Shown: positions 54,910 to 64,000 of the stretch, piece after piece
Numbering within the stretch: the first letter of the stretch is position 1
Layout: every line of letters starts with the position of its first letter
NCBI RefSeq assembly: GCF_900108515.1
Contig: NZ_FNWW01000005.1
Location: 62,001 to 126,000 of the forward strand
Direction: 5' to 3'
DNA: 64,000 nt
Origin: Halobacillus karajensis
Lineage (GTDB): Bacteria > Bacillota > Bacilli > Bacillales > Halobacillaceae
Made by a program: the position numbers and the translations under genes
Notes under the pieces: model-generated
Seen by the model: only the letters and a program-made list of their open reading frames with translations
The model's database searches: none
What the model was told of the DNA's origin: nothing

Positions 54910-56193
54910 ATGAAGGTAATGGTTGTCGGGCAAGGTGGTCGTGAGCACAGCCTTGTTCAAAAATTTGCCGAAAGTGCCAATGTTGATCAAATTTTTGCTG
55001 TCCCGGGAAATGCAGGGATGCGGGCGTTGGCTGAATGTGTGGACATCGATGTGCAGGATCATGCCGCCTTGATAGCTTTTGCCAGGCAAAAAGAAGTGGA
55101 CCTGACCTTGGTTGGTCCGGAAAATCCGCTCATTGCAGGAATGGTAGACAATTTTCAGGAGGCAGGCCTCCGTGTGTTTGGGCCAACAAAGGATGCTGCC
55201 TTCATTGAAGGGAGTAAGCATTTCGCCAAACAAATCATGAAGAAATACGATATTCCAACAGCATCGTACCATGGTTTTACTGATTTAGAAGAAGCGAAAT
55301 CTTACATTGAAGAAAAAGGGGCTCCAATCGTTGTAAAAGCCGATGGACTTGCTGCTGGTAAAGGCGTCGTGGTAGCAGAAACGGTTGAGGAAGCTCTTGC
55401 TGCAGCTGAGGAAATGCTGGAACATGGTCAGTTCGGGGAGGCAAGCCAGGAGATCGTTGTAGAGGAGTTCCTGGAAGGAGAAGAATTTTCTCTCATGGCC
55501 TTTGTGAACGGCCCAAATGTCTATCCGATGCTTCCAGCGAAAGACCATAAGCGGGCGTTTGATGGTGACAAAGGTCCGAACACAGGAGGGATGGGAGCTT
55601 TTGCTCCCGTTCCTGACTTGAGGGGTTCTTCTTTTTCATATGCGCTAGAATCAATAGTCAAACCCATAGCGGAAGCGATGGTGGAAGAAAATCGATCATT
55701 TACAGGAATTTTATATGCAGGGTTAATTGAAACAGTGGAAGGGCCAAAGGTCATCGAATTCAATGCACGTTTCGGAGATCCAGAGACGCAAGTGGTCCTG
55801 CCATTACTGAAAAATGACCTCGATCAAGTGATTATAGATGTGTTAGATGGAAAAGACCCTGAACTTCAATGGTCGGAGGAAGTATGCGCTGGAGTGGTTG
55901 TTGCTTCGGAAGGGTATCCAGGAGCTTATGAAAAGGGGCACCCACTGCCGGAACTGGGTGGCGAAGAACATGGGTTTATAGTTCATGCGGGTATAGATAT
56001 TGACCAGGGACGTTTTGTATCCAGTGGCGGCCGCGTACTTTTAGCAGGAAGCACAGGAAAGGATTTGGCGCAAGCACTGGACTTGACGTATCGTTCTTTG
56101 CGTTCCTTCGATGGTCTGGATAACTTTTTCTATCGTAAAGATATCGGACGTCCATCCATCCCTTTTTCGACGGTTCGGTCTGACGTAAAATAA
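54910..56193 (+). CDS. purD: GAR synthetase
   Basis: This 427-residue ATP-grasp enzyme joins phosphoribosylamine and glycine. KVMVVGQGGREHSL begins it, VVKADGLAAGKGVVVAE is the ATP loop, and FNARFGDPETQVVLPLL binds metal. I place the start at ATG 54910, behind GAAAGGGTGG. An upstream in-frame ATG at 54811 lies inside purH. It is the last gene of the operon. Confidence 0.96.
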   Translation: MKVMVVGQGGREHSLVQKFAESANVDQIFAVPGNAGMRALAECVDIDVQDHAALIAFARQKEVDLTLVGPENPLIAGMVDNFQEAGLRVFGPTKDAAFIEGSKHFAKQIMKKYDIPTASYHGFTDLEEAKSYIEEKGAPIVVKADGLAAGKGVVVAETVEEALAAAEEMLEHGQFGEASQEIVVEEFLEGEEFSLMAFVNGPNVYPMLPAKDHKRAFDGDKGPNTGGMGAFAPVPDLRGSSFSYALESIVKPIAEAMVEENRSFTGILYAGLIETVEGPKVIEFNARFGDPETQVVLPLLKNDLDQVIIDVLDGKDPELQWSEEVCAGVVVASEGYPGAYEKGHPLPELGGEEHGFIVHAGIDIDQGRFVSSGGRVLLAGSTGKDLAQALDLTYRSLRSFDGLDNFFYRKDIGRPSIPFSTVRSDVK

Positions 56194-56220
56194 GCTGGTG
56201 ACGGTAACAGAAAAATTTAG

Positions 56221-56250
56221 AGAGAGCAGGGAATCCCTGCTCTCTTTTTA
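56221..56250 (+). terminator. Terminator of the pur operon
   Basis: AGAGAGCAGGGA and TCCCTGCTCTCT pair around a tiny loop, followed by TTTTA. The 156 bases from here to the next gene hold a second hairpin but no reading frame I can support. Confidence 0.9.
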
Positions 56251-56406
56251 GTTATAAAATGATAGTCACGGCACTCCTCGCTGTTGAAAAACGGGGAGGG
56301 TGAAGCTTTCGTTCTTTTATCAGCCGTACATTTTTTTAATTTATCAGTGGAATAAGATAAGCATCGGTAGGAACAGACCATTCACCTCCACTATGGCATG
56401 TGGTTC

Positions 56407-56661
56407 CTATTTTTCAAGCTGAATTTCCTGCTGCCAGCTTTGTTCGATGCCATCTTTCTCTGTGGACCATTCATCATAGACGGCTTTTAGTGGACAGTAG
56501 CGAACGATTCCTTCTGCGACCTTCATTGCAGATAAGCCGATTAGGAGCGGATGAAGAGAGTCTGATTCTCTCCGTGCACCGCGAATCGTTATATACGTTA
56601 ACATACTTAGACCGCAAGTAATGCGTATCATACTGTTGATGGTATCAATATTCTGTTTCAT
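56407..56661 (-). CDS. DUF2892 (YgaP-type) small membrane protein
   Basis: This 84-residue protein starts MKQNIDTINSMIRITCGLSM. It has two hydrophobic segments (about 10-28 and 36-55) and ends the membrane part with VRYCPLKAVYDEWST, the usual DUF2892 pattern. The function is unknown. The start is ATG 56661 with GTAAGGAGGAAC on the minus strand; the frame upstream to 56781 runs into the divergent yerA gene. The C-terminal tail is polar. Confidence 0.78.
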   Translation of the reverse strand: MKQNIDTINSMIRITCGLSMLTYITIRGARRESDSLHPLLIGLSAMKVAEGIVRYCPLKAVYDEWSTEKDGIEQSWQQEIQLEK

Positions 56662-56733
56662 AGGGTTCCTCCTTACCAGAATGGAATAACCTGTGTTACG
56701 ATAGAACATAATGAACTGAGGGAGGGACGCTCC

Positions 56734-58479
56734 ATGAACGAAACACGCTTTCGTTGGCGGAATCGTCAGCTTCGCGAGCATGCAGCTGTCATCGATGGGA
56801 AAACAGCGCCGACGAAACTTATAAAAAATACAACCTATTTAAATGTTTACATGAAGAAATGGATGGATGGCCACATCTGGCTATATCATGATCGCATCAT
56901 ATATACAGGTAAAGAGCTACCTTCCAATACAGAGGGTACGGAAATCATTGATGGCAGGGATAGTTATATTGTCCCGGGCTATGTTGAACCCCATGCTCAC
57001 CCATTTCAGTTATATAATCCCCAGAGCTTTGCGGAATATGCGGCAGAGACAGGGACAACTACGCTCGTTAATGATAATTTAATGTGGCTTTTTTTAACGG
57101 AAAAGGAGAAAGCGTTTTCATTACTTGAAGAATTTATGAAATTACCGGCAACGATGTACTGGTGGGCGCGGTTCGACCCACAGTCTGTCCTTCGTGATGA
57201 GGACCGTTATGCATTCGACTCACAAGTTCCAGACTGGATTGCCCACGATGCAGTGATCCAGGGGGGGGAATTGACGGCCTGGCCGGATGTCTTACATCAT
57301 GGGGATGAACAGCTTCTTCATTTTATGCAGGAGACGAAGCGGTCTCGAAAACCCCTGGAGGCCCACTTGCCGGGAGCATCCGAACAAACACTTGTCAAAA
57401 TGCGTTTGCTTGGAATGGATTCCGAACATGAGGCGATGACTGCTGAGGATGTTTTGAAACGCTTGGAAATCGGTTATCAGACAGGATTGAGGTACTCTTC
57501 CATCCGCCCGGACCTTCCGGACATTCTAAGCGGTCTTGTCGAGCAAGGTCAAGAACACTTTGATCACATGATGTACACTACGGATGGATCGACCCCTGGA
57601 TTTTATCGTGAAGGACTGATCAATCCGTGTATTCAAATCGCCATTGATGCCGGTGTGCCGGCAGTTGATGCCTATATGATGGCAACTTATCAACCAGCCT
57701 GCCATTTCGGGGTCCAACACCGTGTTGGCAGTCTGAACGCTGGACGTGTGGCTCATCTTAACTTTTTATCAGATCCTGAGGACCCGAATCCTCATTCTGT
57801 AATAGCAAAAGGGAAATGGATGAAACGTGGAGGCAAGGTTTTAAGGGAAGATACATCGATTCAATGGAAAAAGAATGGGATTAAGCCACTCAATATCGAT
57901 TGGACATTAACGGAAGCAGACATGCAGTTTTCGATGCCGATTGGGCTGGATATGGTGAATGATGTGATTATGAAGCCTTATGCGATTGATACCGATGTAT
58001 CACCAGAACGCCTGAATGATGACAGTAAAGAATCATTTCTTATGCTGCTGGACCGTGAAGGAAAGTGGATGGTCAATACGTTACTGAAAGGATTTACACA
58101 GACTTTGGGTGCTCTTGCTAGCTCATACAGTAATACGGGAGATGTCATACTTACAGGAAAGTCACGTAAGGATATGAACAAGGCCTTTCAACGCATGAAG
58201 GAAATCGGCGGGGGGATCGTGCTCGTCAACGATGGAAATGTTCTTTTTGAACTGCCGCTGCCACTAGGAGGAGTGATGTCGGAACTACCGATGCCCGATC
58301 TCATAAAAGAAGAGGCAGTATTAAAACAGTACTTACGGGATTATGGCTTTTCCTTTAATGATCCTGTCTACACACTTCTTTTTCTTTCATCCATGCATCT
58401 GCCGTATATTCGGATAACACCGCTCGGTATTATGGATGTAAAGAAGAAAGAGGTACTCTTTCCTTCAATAATGCGTTAA
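56734..58479 (+). CDS. yerA: Adenine deaminase-like amidohydrolase (YerA type)
   Basis: This 581-residue protein resembles adenine deaminase. The N-terminal amidohydrolase part has IVPGYVEPHAHPFQLYNP (metal-binding H-x-H), LEAHLPGAS and MMYTTDGSTPGFY (metal Asp). GRVAHLNFLSDPEDP ends the barrel, and a C-terminal adenine-deaminase domain follows with VLTGKSRKD-like strands and GGGIVLVNDG. B. subtilis YerA, of equal length, lies after purD in the same order; its activity on adenine is uncertain. GAGGGAGG precedes the start. Confidence 0.85.
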   Translation: MNETRFRWRNRQLREHAAVIDGKTAPTKLIKNTTYLNVYMKKWMDGHIWLYHDRIIYTGKELPSNTEGTEIIDGRDSYIVPGYVEPHAHPFQLYNPQSFAEYAAETGTTTLVNDNLMWLFLTEKEKAFSLLEEFMKLPATMYWWARFDPQSVLRDEDRYAFDSQVPDWIAHDAVIQGGELTAWPDVLHHGDEQLLHFMQETKRSRKPLEAHLPGASEQTLVKMRLLGMDSEHEAMTAEDVLKRLEIGYQTGLRYSSIRPDLPDILSGLVEQGQEHFDHMMYTTDGSTPGFYREGLINPCIQIAIDAGVPAVDAYMMATYQPACHFGVQHRVGSLNAGRVAHLNFLSDPEDPNPHSVIAKGKWMKRGGKVLREDTSIQWKKNGIKPLNIDWTLTEADMQFSMPIGLDMVNDVIMKPYAIDTDVSPERLNDDSKESFLMLLDREGKWMVNTLLKGFTQTLGALASSYSNTGDVILTGKSRKDMNKAFQRMKEIGGGIVLVNDGNVLFELPLPLGGVMSELPMPDLIKEEAVLKQYLRDYGFSFNDPVYTLLFLSSMHLPYIRITPLGIMDVKKKEVLFPSIMR

Positions 58480-58515
58480 AATAAGAGAGGGAATACAGTA
58501 AAGGAAGTGCTGTTA

Positions 58516-59580
58516 TTGAGAAAGCTTACATTCTTCAGTTTACTCGCCGTTCTTTTTCTTGCCGCTTGCAATGAAGAAGCCGGTGCAACAAAACCTGAAG
58601 AAGCAGCAGGAGATGAACCAGCTGTCGAAGAAGATAGAGAGAAAGCGGAGAAAGAAGAAAAAGAAGTAGCGGAAGACAACGAAAAGCAGGACGAGGATAC
58701 TGAATGGTATCCATTGACAGGGAAGGCGTCCACTGAACACACAGACCAGCGTGTGGTTTCTGTTATGGTTAACAATCATACAAAAGCAAGGCCTCAATCA
58801 GGGTTGAGTCAGGCCGATATCGTTTATGAAATACTAGCAGAAGGGCAGATCACCCGGTTCCTGGCTTTGTTTCATAGCCACATTCCTGATAAAATAGGTC
58901 CGGTGAGAAGTGCACGTCCGTATTTTTTTCAGATTGCCGATGGATATGATGCTTTGTATACGTACCACGGAGCTTCCGCGTCAATTAATCAAAAAGTGGC
59001 AAATAGTGGTGTCGATTATTTAGATGGGTCGGTGTACGACAACAACGGATGGCTGTTTCAGCGTTCATCTGACCGCCTCTCTCCACACAATTCTTACCTT
59101 TTGACAGATGGAATCAAACGTGCAGCAGAAAGTCAAGGGTATCAAGCGTCAGCAGAAGTGGAAGGTTTACCGTTTTCAGAAAAGGATGACTTCGTCGGGA
59201 TTCCTATAGATGAAGTTCAGATTGCATATGGCAGTCGTACCCAGGTGAATTTTACTTATGATCCGGAAGACAAACAGTTTTTGCGGTCCAGTGATGGCGA
59301 ACCGACTGTTGATCAGTTGAACGGTGAACGTGTAAGTGTCGAAAATGTGTGGATCATTGAAACCGATCACCGGGTGATTGATAATGCCGGTCGCCGCGAC
59401 ATTGATCTCACATCAGGCGGGAACGGCTACCTTTTACAAAAAGGTCAAATGAAAGAAGTAAAGTGGAAGAACGTCGACGGACGACTGCTTCCCTTTGAAA
59501 ACGGAAGGCCGCTGGCATTTACGCCGGGGCAGACTTGGGTGAACATCATACCAGAAAATGCGGCTATTCAAACGGACTAA
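58516..59580 (+). CDS. yerB: DUF3048 lipoprotein (YerB type)
   Basis: This 354-residue lipoprotein has the lipobox LAAC with Cys18, a very acidic Glu/Lys-rich spacer (about 20-60) and a DUF3048 domain with PLTGKASTEHTDQRVVSVMV, ARPQSGLSQADIVYEILAEG, IGPVRSARPYF and a C-terminal DUF3048-C part with GQTWVNIIPEN. The role is unknown. The start is TTG 58516, eight bases after AAGGAAG; a GTG at 58507 overlaps that site. Neighbours match B. subtilis yerA-yerB-yerC. Confidence 0.85.
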   Translation: MRKLTFFSLLAVLFLAACNEEAGATKPEEAAGDEPAVEEDREKAEKEEKEVAEDNEKQDEDTEWYPLTGKASTEHTDQRVVSVMVNNHTKARPQSGLSQADIVYEILAEGQITRFLALFHSHIPDKIGPVRSARPYFFQIADGYDALYTYHGASASINQKVANSGVDYLDGSVYDNNGWLFQRSSDRLSPHNSYLLTDGIKRAAESQGYQASAEVEGLPFSEKDDFVGIPIDEVQIAYGSRTQVNFTYDPEDKQFLRSSDGEPTVDQLNGERVSVENVWIIETDHRVIDNAGRRDIDLTSGGNGYLLQKGQMKEVKWKNVDGRLLPFENGRPLAFTPGQTWVNIIPENAAIQTD

Positions 59581-59592
59581 GGAGGGAAAGAA

Positions 59593-59895
59593 ATGCAAAT
59601 CGATAAACTGAGAGGAAAGACGCTTGATCAGCTGTTTGAAGCGATTTTATCCTTGCAAAATGTTGAAGAATGCTATGAATTCTTTGACGACTTGGCAACG
59701 ATGAATGAAGTCCAGTCATTGGCGCAGCGCCTGGAAGTGGCGCGTATGTTGCGCGAAGGCTTCACATACCATAAGATTGAAACCGAGACAGGCGCATCAA
59801 CTGCGACGATTTCTCGTGTGAAACGGTGCCTGAATTATGGAAACGATGCCTATACGAAAGCGCTCGACCGAGTACAAGCGAAAGAAATAGAATGA
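59593..59895 (+). CDS. yerC: TrpR/YerC-family helix-turn-helix protein
   Basis: This 100-residue protein starts MQIDKLRGKTLDQLFEAIL and has the TrpR-like helix-turn-helix LAQRLEVARMLREGFTYHKI followed by ETGASTATISRVKRCLNYG, the recognition helix. YerC/YecD proteins are DNA-binding proteins of unknown target and lack an obvious ligand pocket motif. It follows yerB by 12 bases with GGAGGG ahead. A terminator follows. Confidence 0.9.
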   Translation: MQIDKLRGKTLDQLFEAILSLQNVEECYEFFDDLATMNEVQSLAQRLEVARMLREGFTYHKIETETGASTATISRVKRCLNYGNDAYTKALDRVQAKEIE

Positions 59896-59904
59896 TTGAA
59901 TGTT

Positions 59905-59937
59905 AGACTGCGGCATAAGTTGTGCGCAGTCTTTTTT
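59905..59937 (+). terminator. Terminator of the yerABC unit
   Basis: AGACTGCG and CGCAGTCT pair around a 12-base loop, followed by TTTTT. Confidence 0.88.
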
Positions 59938-60077
59938 GGTTGCCTAAGAGAAAATATTTGGCGGTATGCAGGTAGAGTCGGCAAGTTTATGAAGCAGAGA
60001 GGGATTCATCCGTTGGCTTGGATTCTAAATGATTAAGGACAGGCATAGATTAGTACTAATGGAAGGGGACCTGTCCG

Positions 60078-60674
60078 ATGAAAACGATGGTGAAAAAAGG
60101 GAAGATGATTGTTCTCGGAAGTCTAATCCTTTCATTAGGTATCAACTTTTTTCTGATTCCGGATCACATCTTGGATGGGGGAATCATTGGTATCGGAATG
60201 ATCGTTAATTACATATGGGGACTTAAAGTCGGTTTTACAATCATCTGCTTAAGTATCCCGATTTTCACACTGGCCTGGTTCTTTTATCGTCCTTATTTCT
60301 ATAATAGTTTGCATGGGTTATTGATCTCATCCTTATCGATAGATGTGCTTCAGGGCTTGCGCGCGCATCATTTGCCCCTTGAGCCTGCCGTCAGTTCAAT
60401 CATTGGCGGCGCGTTAGTCGGGGGAGGGATTGGATTAATGCTTCGTGTGCACACAAGCACAGGAGGAACAGATTTGCTTGCCCAAATGATAGCAGACTGG
60501 TGCAAAGTGAATGTTGGTTTTATTATTCTTGCGATGGATGCTATTGTCATAGGAGCAAGCGGGTATTTATTTTCATTAGAAACGTTGCTGCTTTCTGCCA
60601 TTACGATCTTAAGTGTGGGACTTGTCACCATGACATTCACATCCTCCCGCCTTTTACCTGAAACCTCTTCCTAA
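60078..60674 (+). CDS. YitT-family membrane protein lacking the DUF2179 tail
   Basis: This 198-residue protein has five membrane segments with the YitT/DUF161 motifs LGINFFLIPDHILDGGIIGI and GGGIGLMLRVHTSTGGTDLLA. Typical members have about 280 residues with a C-terminal cytoplasmic DUF2179 domain. This one stops just after the last span (TSSRLLPETSS), with no sign of a decayed tail in the bases after it, which form a terminator. It is a possible transporter of unknown substrate. GAAGGGGACC stands ahead of the start. Confidence 0.8.
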   Translation: MKTMVKKGKMIVLGSLILSLGINFFLIPDHILDGGIIGIGMIVNYIWGLKVGFTIICLSIPIFTLAWFFYRPYFYNSLHGLLISSLSIDVLQGLRAHHLPLEPAVSSIIGGALVGGGIGLMLRVHTSTGGTDLLAQMIADWCKVNVGFIILAMDAIVIGASGYLFSLETLLLSAITILSVGLVTMTFTSSRLLPETSS

Positions 60675-60676
60675 CT

Positions 60677-60725
60677 CGAAAGCCACTTCTCTCCATGAAC
60701 GGAGAGAAGTGGCTTTCGCTTTTTT
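60677..60725 (+). terminator. Strong terminator after the yitT-like gene
   Basis: An 18-bp perfect stem, with arms beginning CGAAAGCCACTTC and ending GAAGTGGCTTTCG, is followed by CTTTTTT. Confidence 0.92.
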
Positions 60726-60733
60726 ATCTGTTT

Positions 60734-60860
60734 ATGGTGTCTATGGTGTGTTTATCGGACCAGGTCATACAGTATTTCCCAAATGTGAAATACTTAAAGG
60801 AGCAGGGGTTGGGGAGGTTCCATATTATGGTGTACCAGGTTATCCAGTAAATTCCAAATA
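60734..60860 (+). repeat. Two decayed repeat copies upstream of pcrB
   Basis: ACCAGGTCATACAGTATTT (60759-60777) and GTGTACCAGGTTATCC (60830-60845) match each other and the hairpin arm at 46476-46495 (GTGTACCAGGCCATAC). An AGTATTTC/GAAATACT hairpin (60771-60794) lies in the first copy. This resembles a dispersed intergenic repeat family. Confidence 0.55.
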
Positions 60861-60907
60861 AGTCATGGAATTATCAATGGGGAACTCTCAACCCAGCGGT
60901 GAAAATT

Positions 60908-60916
60908 TGCTATAAT
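60908..60916 (+). promoter_or_regulatory. Extended -10 promoter of pcrB-pcrA-ligA
   Basis: TGCTATAAT is a full extended -10 element 35 bases ahead of pcrB. No strong -35 is seen. Confidence 0.55.
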
Positions 60917-60951
60917 AGGTAGATGGATAATTGTTGTTTTGGAGGACGGAA

Positions 60952-61662
60952 ATGTACAATATAAGCGAGTGGGATCATGTATTCAAGCTTGATCCAAATA
61001 AGATGATCACAGATACTGACTTACAAAGAGTATGCACGTCGGGAACGGATGCTGTTATTGTCGGTGGAACGGATGGGGTGACTTTCGAGAACGTTACAGA
61101 ATTACAAGAACGCCTCGAATCGTTTGATGCGGTGTGTGTGCTTGAGGTTTCAGATCTTGAAGCCATTGCCCCCGGTTTCGATGCCTATTTTATTCCCCTG
61201 GTGATGAACAGTAATCATAAGAAATGGATGATGGATGTTCAACATCAGGCGATCAAAGAATATGGAGATGTTATTAACTGGAAGGACATGCTCACAGAAG
61301 GCTACTGTGTTTTAAACCCGGAGGCGAAGGTTTTTCAAAGGACAGATTGCTCGCTGCCCGATAAACATGATGTGCTAGCCTATGCTCAGATGGCTGAACA
61401 TATTTTCCGTCTACCTGTTTTTTATATGGAATACAGTGGTACCTTTGGCGACCGCGGTCTTATAAAAGAGGTGGCCAAGCAATTAGAAGAAACAACACTC
61501 GTCTACGGTGGTGGCATTCGGTCGGAGGAACAGGCCGAAGAAATGGCTGAACTTGCAGATGTTATCGTTGTAGGGGATGTAATTTATGATAACCTAGAGG
61601 TTGCTCTCAAAACGGTTAAAGCCGTTAAATCAACGAAGATGAAGGATGGTGGACCCTCATGA
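60952..61662 (+). CDS. pcrB: Heptaprenylglyceryl phosphate synthase
   Basis: This 236-residue TIM-barrel prenyltransferase of the GGGPS/PcrB family joins sn-glycerol-1-phosphate and a long polyprenyl diphosphate. [13 protein letters not shown] at the N-terminus, [25 protein letters not shown] and [18 protein letters not shown] bind phosphate and substrate. I chose ATG 60952, after GGAGGAC, over an upstream TTG at 60931. The stop overlaps pcrA (ATGA). Confidence 0.93.
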   Translation: MYNISEWDHVFKLDPNKMITDTDLQRVCTSGTDAVIVGGTDGVTFENVTELQERLESFDAVCVLEVSDLEAIAPGFDAYFIPLVMNSNHKKWMMDVQHQAIKEYGDVINWKDMLTEGYCVLNPEAKVFQRTDCSLPDKHDVLAYAQMAEHIFRLPVFYMEYSGTFGDRGLIKEVAKQLEETTLVYGGGIRSEEQAEEMAELADVIVVGDVIYDNLEVALKTVKAVKSTKMKDGGPS

Positions 61663-63902
61663 CACAGGCATTGAACACTTTAATTCAAGGCTTAAATAAA
61701 GAACAACGAGAAGCGGTAACCCACACCGAAGGCCCGCTGCTCATCATGGCAGGTGCTGGAAGTGGTAAAACACGTGTGTTGACACACCGGATCGCCTATT
61801 TACTTAGTGAAAAAGATGTAGCTCCCCGTAATATATTAGCAATTACGTTTACAAATAAAGCAGCACGCGAAATGAAAGAACGTGTCGAATCGCTTGTCGG
61901 AAAAGATGGTGAAAAAATATGGATGTCGACGTTCCACTCGATGTGTGTACGTATTTTAAGACGGGACATCGACCGGATCGGCTATGATCGGAATTTTTCC
62001 ATTCTGGATTCCAGCGACCAGCTTTCTGTCATTAAACAGGTGCTGAAGGAAATCAATCTGGACCCTAAAAAATGGGATCCCCGAGCTATGCTTGGAGCTA
62101 TTAGTAATTCAAAGAATGAACTGATGACTGCCGAGGATTACGCCAAACAAGCGGGCAATATGCACGAAGAGCAAATTGCCGAAATTTATAAAGGCTACCA
62201 AAAGAAACTACGTAAAAACCAGTCCCTTGATTTTGACGACCTGATCATGCAGACCCTTAGACTTTTTGACGAAGTGCCGGAAGTCCTTGAATACTATCAG
62301 CGTCGTTTTCAATACATTCATGTCGACGAGTATCAAGACACGAACCATGCTCAATACCAGCTTGTTAAACACCTGGCCAGCCGTTACCAGAACCTTTGTG
62401 TCGTTGGTGACTCAGACCAGTCGATTTACGCATGGCGTGGAGCCGATATACAAAACATCCTGAACTTTGAAAATGACTATCCAAATGCTCGTACCATTTT
62501 ACTTGAACAAAATTACCGCTCGACGGAATTGATCTTGAACGCAGCAAACAAAGTCATTGATAACAATAGCGGTCGTAAGCCCAAACATCTATGGACCGAT
62601 AATAAAGGTGGAGAAAAAATCCACTACCATCAAGCAGGCACAGAACGTGAGGAAGGTCTTTATGTCACAGATAAAATTGAAGACCTCATCCGTCAAGGGA
62701 AATTCCGTTATCAGGATGTCGCCATTCTTTACCGGACCAATGCACAATCTCGTACGATTGAGGAAACTTTCGTCAAAGCAGGTATTCCATATCAAATGAT
62801 TGGTGGCACCAAGTTCTATGATCGAAAAGAAATCAAGGACATGCTTGCTTATCTTCGTCTGATTGCGAACCCAAACGATGATTTAAGCTTTCAACGTGTC
62901 GTCAATGAACCAAAACGCGGGGTAGGAAAAACGAGTATGGATAAAATGGTTGCCTATGCGGCGAATCATGATATCTCTCTCTATGAAGCAGCAGCCGAAG
63001 TGGATTTTGTTGGTGTGAGTGCAAAAGCAGCCAAAGCCATTATGAGCTTCCGTAAGATGATCCAGAATTGGTGTGACCAGCAGGAATTTCTTTCCGCGAC
63101 GGATATGGTTCAAGAAGTCATCGATAAAACCGGCTATGAAGAAATGTTGAGAAATGAGAAAAGTATTGAGGCTCAAAGCCGCCTGGAAAACATCGAAGAA
63201 TTCAAGTCTGTAACGAAAAACTTTGAAGAGAATGCGGAAGATAAGACGCTGGTAGCTTTCTTAACGGACCTAGCCCTGATTGCGGATATTGATTCAATGA
63301 ACGAGGACCCTAGTAGTGACGATACTGTAACTTTGATGACCCTTCACTCGGCCAAAGGGCTCGAATTCCCTGTTGTATTTTTGATTGGAATGGAGGAAAA
63401 TGTTTTTCCACATAGCAGGGCCCTGATGGATGAGGAAGAAATGGAAGAGGAACGTCGTCTTGCCTATGTTGGGATTACACGTGCCGAGAAAGAATTATTT
63501 ATTTCCCACGCAAAAATGCGGACGTTATATGGTCGGACCAACATGAACCCGATCAGCCGTTTCATTAATGAAATTCCTGATGATCTAGTTGAAGGGAAAG
63601 AACAAAAAGAAGAATTGCCGTTTTTCAATAAAAAACGTGAAAGCACACCATTTGGTACAAAAACGCAACCAATGGAGGCACCCAAGAAGCGAGCCTCTAA
63701 AAAACCGGAGAAAAAAGGATCGACCGGTGGAGAGAAGATCCTTTGGCAGGCTGGTGATAAAGCCAAGCATAAGAAGTGGGGCGAAGGAACGGTCGTTAAA
63801 GTTCAAGGAGAAGGGGACGCAATGGAATTGGATATTGCCTTTCCTGCGCCAACAGGTATTAAGCGCCTTCTTGCCCGTTTTGCTCCGATTACGAAAGCGT
63901 AA
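61659..63902 (+). CDS. pcrA: ATP-dependent DNA helicase PcrA
   Basis: This 747-residue superfamily 1A helicase of the UvrD/Rep group is used in nucleotide excision repair, plasmid rolling-circle replication and clearing of recombinase. Visible motifs are the Walker [19 protein letters not shown] (about 33-50), Ia [66 protein letters not shown] and [14 protein letters not shown]. The C-terminal 60 residues, after a basic linker, form the Tudor-like RNA-polymerase contact domain ([19 protein letters not shown]). It overlaps pcrB by four bases. Confidence 0.97.
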   Translation: MTQALNTLIQGLNKEQREAVTHTEGPLLIMAGAGSGKTRVLTHRIAYLLSEKDVAPRNILAITFTNKAAREMKERVESLVGKDGEKIWMSTFHSMCVRILRRDIDRIGYDRNFSILDSSDQLSVIKQVLKEINLDPKKWDPRAMLGAISNSKNELMTAEDYAKQAGNMHEEQIAEIYKGYQKKLRKNQSLDFDDLIMQTLRLFDEVPEVLEYYQRRFQYIHVDEYQDTNHAQYQLVKHLASRYQNLCVVGDSDQSIYAWRGADIQNILNFENDYPNARTILLEQNYRSTELILNAANKVIDNNSGRKPKHLWTDNKGGEKIHYHQAGTEREEGLYVTDKIEDLIRQGKFRYQDVAILYRTNAQSRTIEETFVKAGIPYQMIGGTKFYDRKEIKDMLAYLRLIANPNDDLSFQRVVNEPKRGVGKTSMDKMVAYAANHDISLYEAAAEVDFVGVSAKAAKAIMSFRKMIQNWCDQQEFLSATDMVQEVIDKTGYEEMLRNEKSIEAQSRLENIEEFKSVTKNFEENAEDKTLVAFLTDLALIADIDSMNEDPSSDDTVTLMTLHSAKGLEFPVVFLIGMEENVFPHSRALMDEEEMEEERRLAYVGITRAEKELFISHAKMRTLYGRTNMNPISRFINEIPDDLVEGKEQKEELPFFNKKRESTPFGTKTQPMEAPKKRASKKPEKKGSTGGEKILWQAGDKAKHKKWGEGTVVKVQGEGDAMELDIAFPAPTGIKRLLARFAPITKA

Positions 63903-63916
63903 GGAAGTGGATGGAT

Positions 63917-64000
63917 ATGAACGCAACTGAAGCGCAACAACAAATGGAAATATTAAAGGAACAACTTGAACAATACAGCTATGAGTACCATACGCTGGAT
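63917..64000 (+). CDS. ligA: NAD-dependent DNA ligase, N-terminal fragment
   Basis: Twenty-eight codons run off the window edge: they encode MNATEAQQQMEILKEQLEQY and then SYEYHTLD, the start of the Ia domain of LigA that takes the NMN part of NAD. The order pcrB-pcrA-ligA supports the call. The start is ATG 63917, seven bases after AAGGAAGTGG; ATG 63911 is in frame but too close to that site. Confidence 0.88.
   Translation, partial: MNATEAQQQMEILKEQLEQYSYEYHTLD

Noticed and set aside
56368-56415. Plus-strand hairpin TAGGAAC...GTTCCTA followed by T5
   Set aside because: The loop is 28 bases, it follows no plus-strand gene (the pur operon already has a terminator at 56221), and it overlaps the end of a minus-strand gene. 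It is too weak to list.
1-64000. CRISPR arrays, tRNA/rRNA genes, prophage or intact insertion sequences
   Set aside because: I looked for regularly spaced repeats, rRNA landmarks, cloverleaf sequences and transposase motifs and found none.

Overview
The window looks like a chromosome segment of a low-to-mid GC, Gram-positive, spore-former-type member of the Bacillaceae. Support comes from strong AGGAGG-type ribosome sites, frequent GTG/TTG starts, intrinsic terminators, and gene orders matching Bacillus subtilis: the pur operon in the order E-K-B-C-S-Q-L-F-M-N-H-D, yebE-yebG, yerA-yerB-yerC and pcrB-pcrA-ligA. A BCCT transporter, a poly-gamma-glutamate operon and acidic proteins would suit a halotolerant genus such as Halobacillus, but the genus is a guess. 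I found no rRNA, tRNA, CRISPR, prophage or intact insertion sequence.

Layout. 1-6.9 kb: the tail of a VOC protein, an unassigned membrane protein, a divergent BCCT carrier, a PBP3-type transpeptidase and a polysaccharide pyruvyl transferase. 7.1-12.1 kb: a poly-gamma-glutamate operon (pgsB-pgsC-pgsA plus a CapD-like gamma-glutamyltransferase). 12.2-14.9 kb: a convergent L-cystine carrier (minus strand) and a ring-cleaving dioxygenase behind a promoter overlapped by an MhqR-like palindrome. 14.9-31 kb: a surface-glycan region. It encodes the whole pseudaminic acid route (PseB, C, H, G, I and an SpsF-type CMP-sugar synthetase) and a second nucleotide-sugar dehydratase/epimerase. Five GT-B-like proteins fall in two paralogous pairs plus a singleton. 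Two paralogous proteins with a possible ParB/sulfiredoxin-like motif follow, one carrying a C-terminal methyltransferase domain. 31-33.3 kb: a frameshifted membrane gene, CcdA and a TlpA-type thioredoxin. 33.7-38.2 kb: a MoxR ATPase / DUF58 / transglutaminase operon. 38.2-56.3 kb: purine metabolism, with guaA, a purine permease and the twelve-gene pur operon. Each of these three units has its own guanine-type riboswitch and terminator; the permease and pur operon also have a PurR-box pair ahead of the promoter. 56.4-64 kb: yerA, yerB, yerC, a short YitT protein, pcrB, pcrA and the start of ligA.

The least explained part is 14.9-31 kb. Pseudaminic acid precursors and candidate CMP-sugar-using transferases are encoded together, but no flippase, polymerase or flagellin-glycosylation Maf gene is present, so the acceptor is unknown. 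Other points of interest are an A6 tract that breaks a membrane gene, a perfect 20-bp hairpin between purB and purC with decayed relatives upstream of pcrB, a possible minus-strand small RNA near 33.5 kb, and the altered tryptophan box of the BCCT protein.
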